From: Aestuariibaculum sediminum
GTDB taxonomy: Bacteria; Bacteroidota; Bacteroidia; Flavobacteriales; Flavobacteriaceae
Assembly: GCF_014596945.1 (NCBI RefSeq)
Contig: NZ_JACVXB010000001.1
Span: 866,314-930,313 of the forward strand
DNA: 64,000 nt
Direction of reading: 5' to 3'
The position numbers and the translations under genes were made by a program. The notes under the pieces were generated by a model. The model was not told the DNA's origin. It searched no databases and worked only from the letters and a program-made list of their open reading frames with translations. This document shows positions 63,889 to 64,000 of the stretch, one piece after another; the stretch's first letter is position 1, and every line of letters starts with the position of its first letter.

Positions 63889-64000
63889 TGTTTTCGGAGT
63901 CTTTTGGTTTGGGAGTAATTTGTTCAGCATCGTTCACCTTAATATTTCTAACCTTATCGCGCATGGTTGCTTTGTAATAAGCAGCCCTGCTTAAAGGTTC
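63881..64000 (-). CDS. tdk: Probable thymidine kinase, C-terminal fragment
   Basis: The last 39 codons before a TAA at 63881 read EPLSRAAYYKATMRDKVRN and then a charged tail. The first words fit the Tdk C-terminus, and tdk-alr is a familiar flavobacterial pairing. The rest lies beyond base 64000, so the call depends on this short segment and context. Confidence 0.55.
   Translation of the reverse strand, partial: EPLSRAAYYKATMRDKVRNIKVNDAEQITPKPKDSENNA

Noticed and set aside
1-64000. CRISPR array
   Set aside because: No series of regularly spaced direct repeats of about 25-40 bases was seen anywhere.

Overview
The window is chromosomal DNA from a member of the Bacteroidota, almost certainly a marine-type Flavobacteriaceae. 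The evidence is low GC content, Bacteroidota promoter elements (TAnnTTTG), LytS/LytTR pairs, a TonB-plug/MG2-like surface protein, lipoproteins with relaxed lipoboxes, and the linkages DUF177-rpmF-fabH-accB-accC and tdk-alr. No rRNA, CRISPR array, IS transposase or phage structural gene was seen.

Left core (1-13042): 5' end of lepA (minus), a TonB-plug protein, two paralogous mini membrane proteins, a tetraether-synthase-like radical SAM enzyme overlapping a divergent Lgt-like enzyme, a LytS/LytTR pair, dusB, an exported EEP-family hydrolase, an FtsX-type permease, rbfA, methylmalonyl-CoA epimerase and a CAT-anticodon tRNA.

Genomic island (13043-43591, about 30.5 kb): bounded by a 36-bp perfect direct repeat whose left copy contains the 3' end of the tRNA. 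A tyrosine integrase with an HTH/excisionase-like gene sits at the right end. Each end carries a pair of GGGGCAAC arm-type sites at 12-bp spacing. Cargo from left to right: (i) an apparently autoregulated Fic protein and a small orphan protein; (ii) a DISARM-type anti-phage operon on the minus strand (111-aa protein, C5 methyltransferase DrmMII, NERD-nuclease/SF1 helicase, DrmE-like protein, DrmA helicase, DrmB, then a 5'-truncated NUDIX gene) with no recognisable DrmC; (iii) a compact five-gene operon of an exported VWA protein, a lipoprotein with a second membrane anchor, a tubulin/FtsZ-like GTPase, a membrane-anchored papain-like peptidase and a DNase I-like lipoprotein; (iv) small lipoproteins, a structured intergenic element with a 28-codon ORF, and a membrane protein. 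Operon (iii) is the best candidate for an undescribed system. Its parts are placed to link an envelope sensor, a cytoplasmic polymer-forming GTPase, a cytoplasm-facing protease and an envelope nuclease, beside a second defence system on the same island.

Right core (43592-64000): a NarL-type two-component pair, a mini membrane protein overlapping ribE, pdxA, the DUF177-rpmF-fabH-accB-accC cluster, an FAD oxidoreductase with mtgA and a GreA-like protein, an SPFH-GYF protein with a zinc-ribbon partner, an ABC ATPase, a prolyl oligopeptidase, an M28 peptidase, asd, mscL, alr and the 3' end of a probable thymidine kinase gene.

All functions are assigned by reading translated motifs. No database search was run, so family names in the island (especially DrmE-like and tubulin-like) need profile searches.
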